This document shows, one piece after another, positions 62,873 through 64,000 of a stretch of DNA of 64,000 bases (positions are counted from its first letter, which is position 1; each line of letters starts with the position of its first letter). Source of the DNA: an uncultured Desulfobacteraceae bacterium (GTDB taxonomy: Bacteria; Desulfobacterota; Desulfobacteria; Desulfobacterales; UBA5852); assembly GCA_913060875.1 (NCBI GenBank), contig CAJXSL010000001.1, positions 950,464 through 1,014,463 of the forward strand. Direction: 5' to 3'. The notes under the pieces are model-generated. The model was not told the origin of the DNA. It made no database searches and worked only from the letters and a program-made list of their open reading frames with translations. A program made the position numbers and the translations under genes.

Positions 62873-63736
62873 ATGCCGCGCCGATTCCACATTACCCTGC
62901 CGTTGGTCTGCTTCCTGACGCCGGTGCTCCTCTGGCTGGTGCTGATGATCGTGCTGCCCCATGTGGATTTGCTGCGCATGTCCCTGCGGGTGGAGGACAT
63001 CGAGGGCAATGTCTCCTGGGGGTTTGCCAACTATCTCAATTTTTTCAAGGAGCCGATCTACTGGCTGACCTTTGTGCGCACGGCTGTCTATTCCATCATG
63101 GTGACCTTCATGACTTTCGTGGTGGCCCTGCCGGTGGCGTTCTACATTACGAAAGTGGCGGCGCCACGCTTCCAGGGCTTTCTCATGATGCTGCTCCTGA
63201 TGCCCTTCTGGGTCAGTGAACTGGTGCGGGTCTACGGGTGGATGATCCTGTTGCGGGAGAGCGGGGTGATCAATCATTTCCTGACGCGCCTGGGGATCCT
63301 GACCCAGCCCATCGAGATGCTTTACAACGATGTGACCATGGTCATGGGGCTGGTCTACACGTCCATGCTCTTCATGGCGGTACCCCTCGTGTCGGTGCTG
63401 GAGAGCCTGGACGACAGCCTGATCGAGGCGGCTTACGATTTGGGGGCCAACATGGGGACCATTCTTTTTCGCATCGTGATCCCCCATGCCATGCCCGGCA
63501 TCGTTTCCGGGTCCATCGTGGTGTTCATGCTGACCCTGGGCAACTACCTCACCCCCAATCTCATGGGTGGCAAGAACTCCCTGTGGTTTACCGAGCAGAT
63601 CTACAATCAGTTTATTGCCAGCTTCAACTGGAACCAGGGCTCGGCCTTCGGTTTTCTGCTCCTGGTCCTTTCCTCCCTCGTGATATGGGTGGGTTTGAAA
63701 CTCACCCGTCAGAAACTCAGCCGGGTGGTGCAATGA
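62873..63736 (+). CDS. potB: Polyamine-type ABC transporter permease (PotB-like)
   Basis: A 287-residue membrane protein with six helices. The EAA loop is SLIEAAYDLGANMGTILFRIVIPHAMPG (key residues E-A-A and G), normal for PotB. Also typical are MLLLMPFWVSELVRVYGWM and the late LTPNLMGG. ATG 62873 follows the potA stop by two bases. Its stop overlaps the potC start as ATGA, showing translational coupling. Confidence 0.93.
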   Translation: MPRRFHITLPLVCFLTPVLLWLVLMIVLPHVDLLRMSLRVEDIEGNVSWGFANYLNFFKEPIYWLTFVRTAVYSIMVTFMTFVVALPVAFYITKVAAPRFQGFLMMLLLMPFWVSELVRVYGWMILLRESGVINHFLTRLGILTQPIEMLYNDVTMVMGLVYTSMLFMAVPLVSVLESLDDSLIEAAYDLGANMGTILFRIVIPHAMPGIVSGSIVVFMLTLGNYLTPNLMGGKNSLWFTEQIYNQFIASFNWNQGSAFGFLLLVLSSLVIWVGLKLTRQKLSRVVQ

Positions 63737-64000
63737 TCCGATCCCTGCCCAACAGTCGCCGCTACCTTTACAGCTATAAGCTCTACATGGGGCTCTACTT
63801 CACCTTCCTTTTCGCGCCCCTAGTGGTGACCTGCGTCCTGGCATTCAACGACTCCCAGTTTCCGGCCCTGCCCTGGAAGGGGTTTACCCTGGAATGGTTC
63901 ACTGCAGACCTGCCCCACCGGGTGGGCATCTTCCACGACCGCATGAACCTGGAGAGCATTTGGGTCAGCGCCCAGGTGGCTTTTTTTGTGACCATTCTTT
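63733..64000 (+). CDS. potC: Polyamine-type ABC transporter permease (PotC-like), cut by window edge
   Basis: The first 89 codons are present. Residues 18-40 form the first helix (LYFTFLFAPLVVTCVLAFN), followed by the PotC-type segment FPALPWKGFTLEWF, which matches the usual F-N-xS...WxGFSLxWY pattern. The reading frame is open to the last base of the window. The start overlaps the potB stop (ATGA). Confidence 0.88.
   Translation, partial: MIRSLPNSRRYLYSYKLYMGLYFTFLFAPLVVTCVLAFNDSQFPALPWKGFTLEWFTADLPHRVGIFHDRMNLESIWVSAQVAFFVTIL

Overview
This 64 kb window (about 58-60% GC by eye) looks like chromosomal DNA of a Desulfobacterota (delta-proteobacterial) anaerobe, perhaps Desulfosarcina-like. 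The reasons are the many TRAP and ABC importers, a cytidylate-kinase-like/response-regulator fusion beside a SulP transporter, a periplasmic rhodanese read through an in-frame UGA (probable selenocysteine), and a large hybrid kinase. The assignment is inference. I saw no rRNA, tRNA, CRISPR array, insertion sequence or prophage.

Layout. 1-4.3 kb: a TRAP solute receptor whose permease genes would lie off the left edge, a possible 40-residue membrane peptide, a zinc-ribbon membrane protein and a PleD-like diguanylate cyclase. 4.3-8.9 kb: a 1539-residue GAF/PAS hybrid histidine kinase. 9.4-11.8 kb: a rhomboid homologue without its catalytic histidine, an ADP-ribosylglycohydrolase and an amino-acid-type binding protein. 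11.8-13.6 kb: an AT-rich patch with one intact and at least three decayed copies of a small SpoIIAA/STAS-like protein. 13.6-20.9 kb: a minus-strand signalling operon, read tetR, sulP, cytidylate-kinase-like/REC fusion, dCache histidine kinase, DHp-type protein, single-domain response regulator. 21-28.3 kb: an ATP-grasp PEP-synthase-like protein, an APC permease followed by the selenocysteine rhodanese, a molybdenum-carrier-like SLOG protein, a binding protein with a clear sigma70 promoter, a DUF456 protein and an ApeP/FabZ-like hotdog protein.

28.8-44.2 kb: a plus-strand block with a tripartite RND efflux pump, a ketosynthase, a ketosynthase-like protein stripped of all three catalytic residues, an acyl-AMP ligase, a hexapeptide acetyltransferase, a MIO-type aromatic amino acid ammonia-lyase and a full TRAP transporter. 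Together with the hotdog protein this resembles a divergent aryl-polyene-like pathway; that reading is inference. 45.2-54.7 kb: an SDR, then mscS-type channel, tamB and tamA. 55-64 kb: tyrA, a GGCT-fold protein, an aldehyde dehydrogenase, glycerophosphodiesterase, class I glutamine amidotransferase and a potD-potA-potB-potC polyamine-type ABC importer that runs off the right edge.

Three families of long palindromic repeats occupy the gaps between genes. Family R1 (9.0, 27.5, 44.2, 54.7 and 54.9 kb) keeps a conserved core while its outer arms change sequence together and stay complementary. At 44.2-45.0 kb R1 has grown into an array of about 240-bp units. Family R2 occurs at 14.1, 24.9 and 58.4 kb. 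R3 is a REPIN-like doublet at 61.6 kb.
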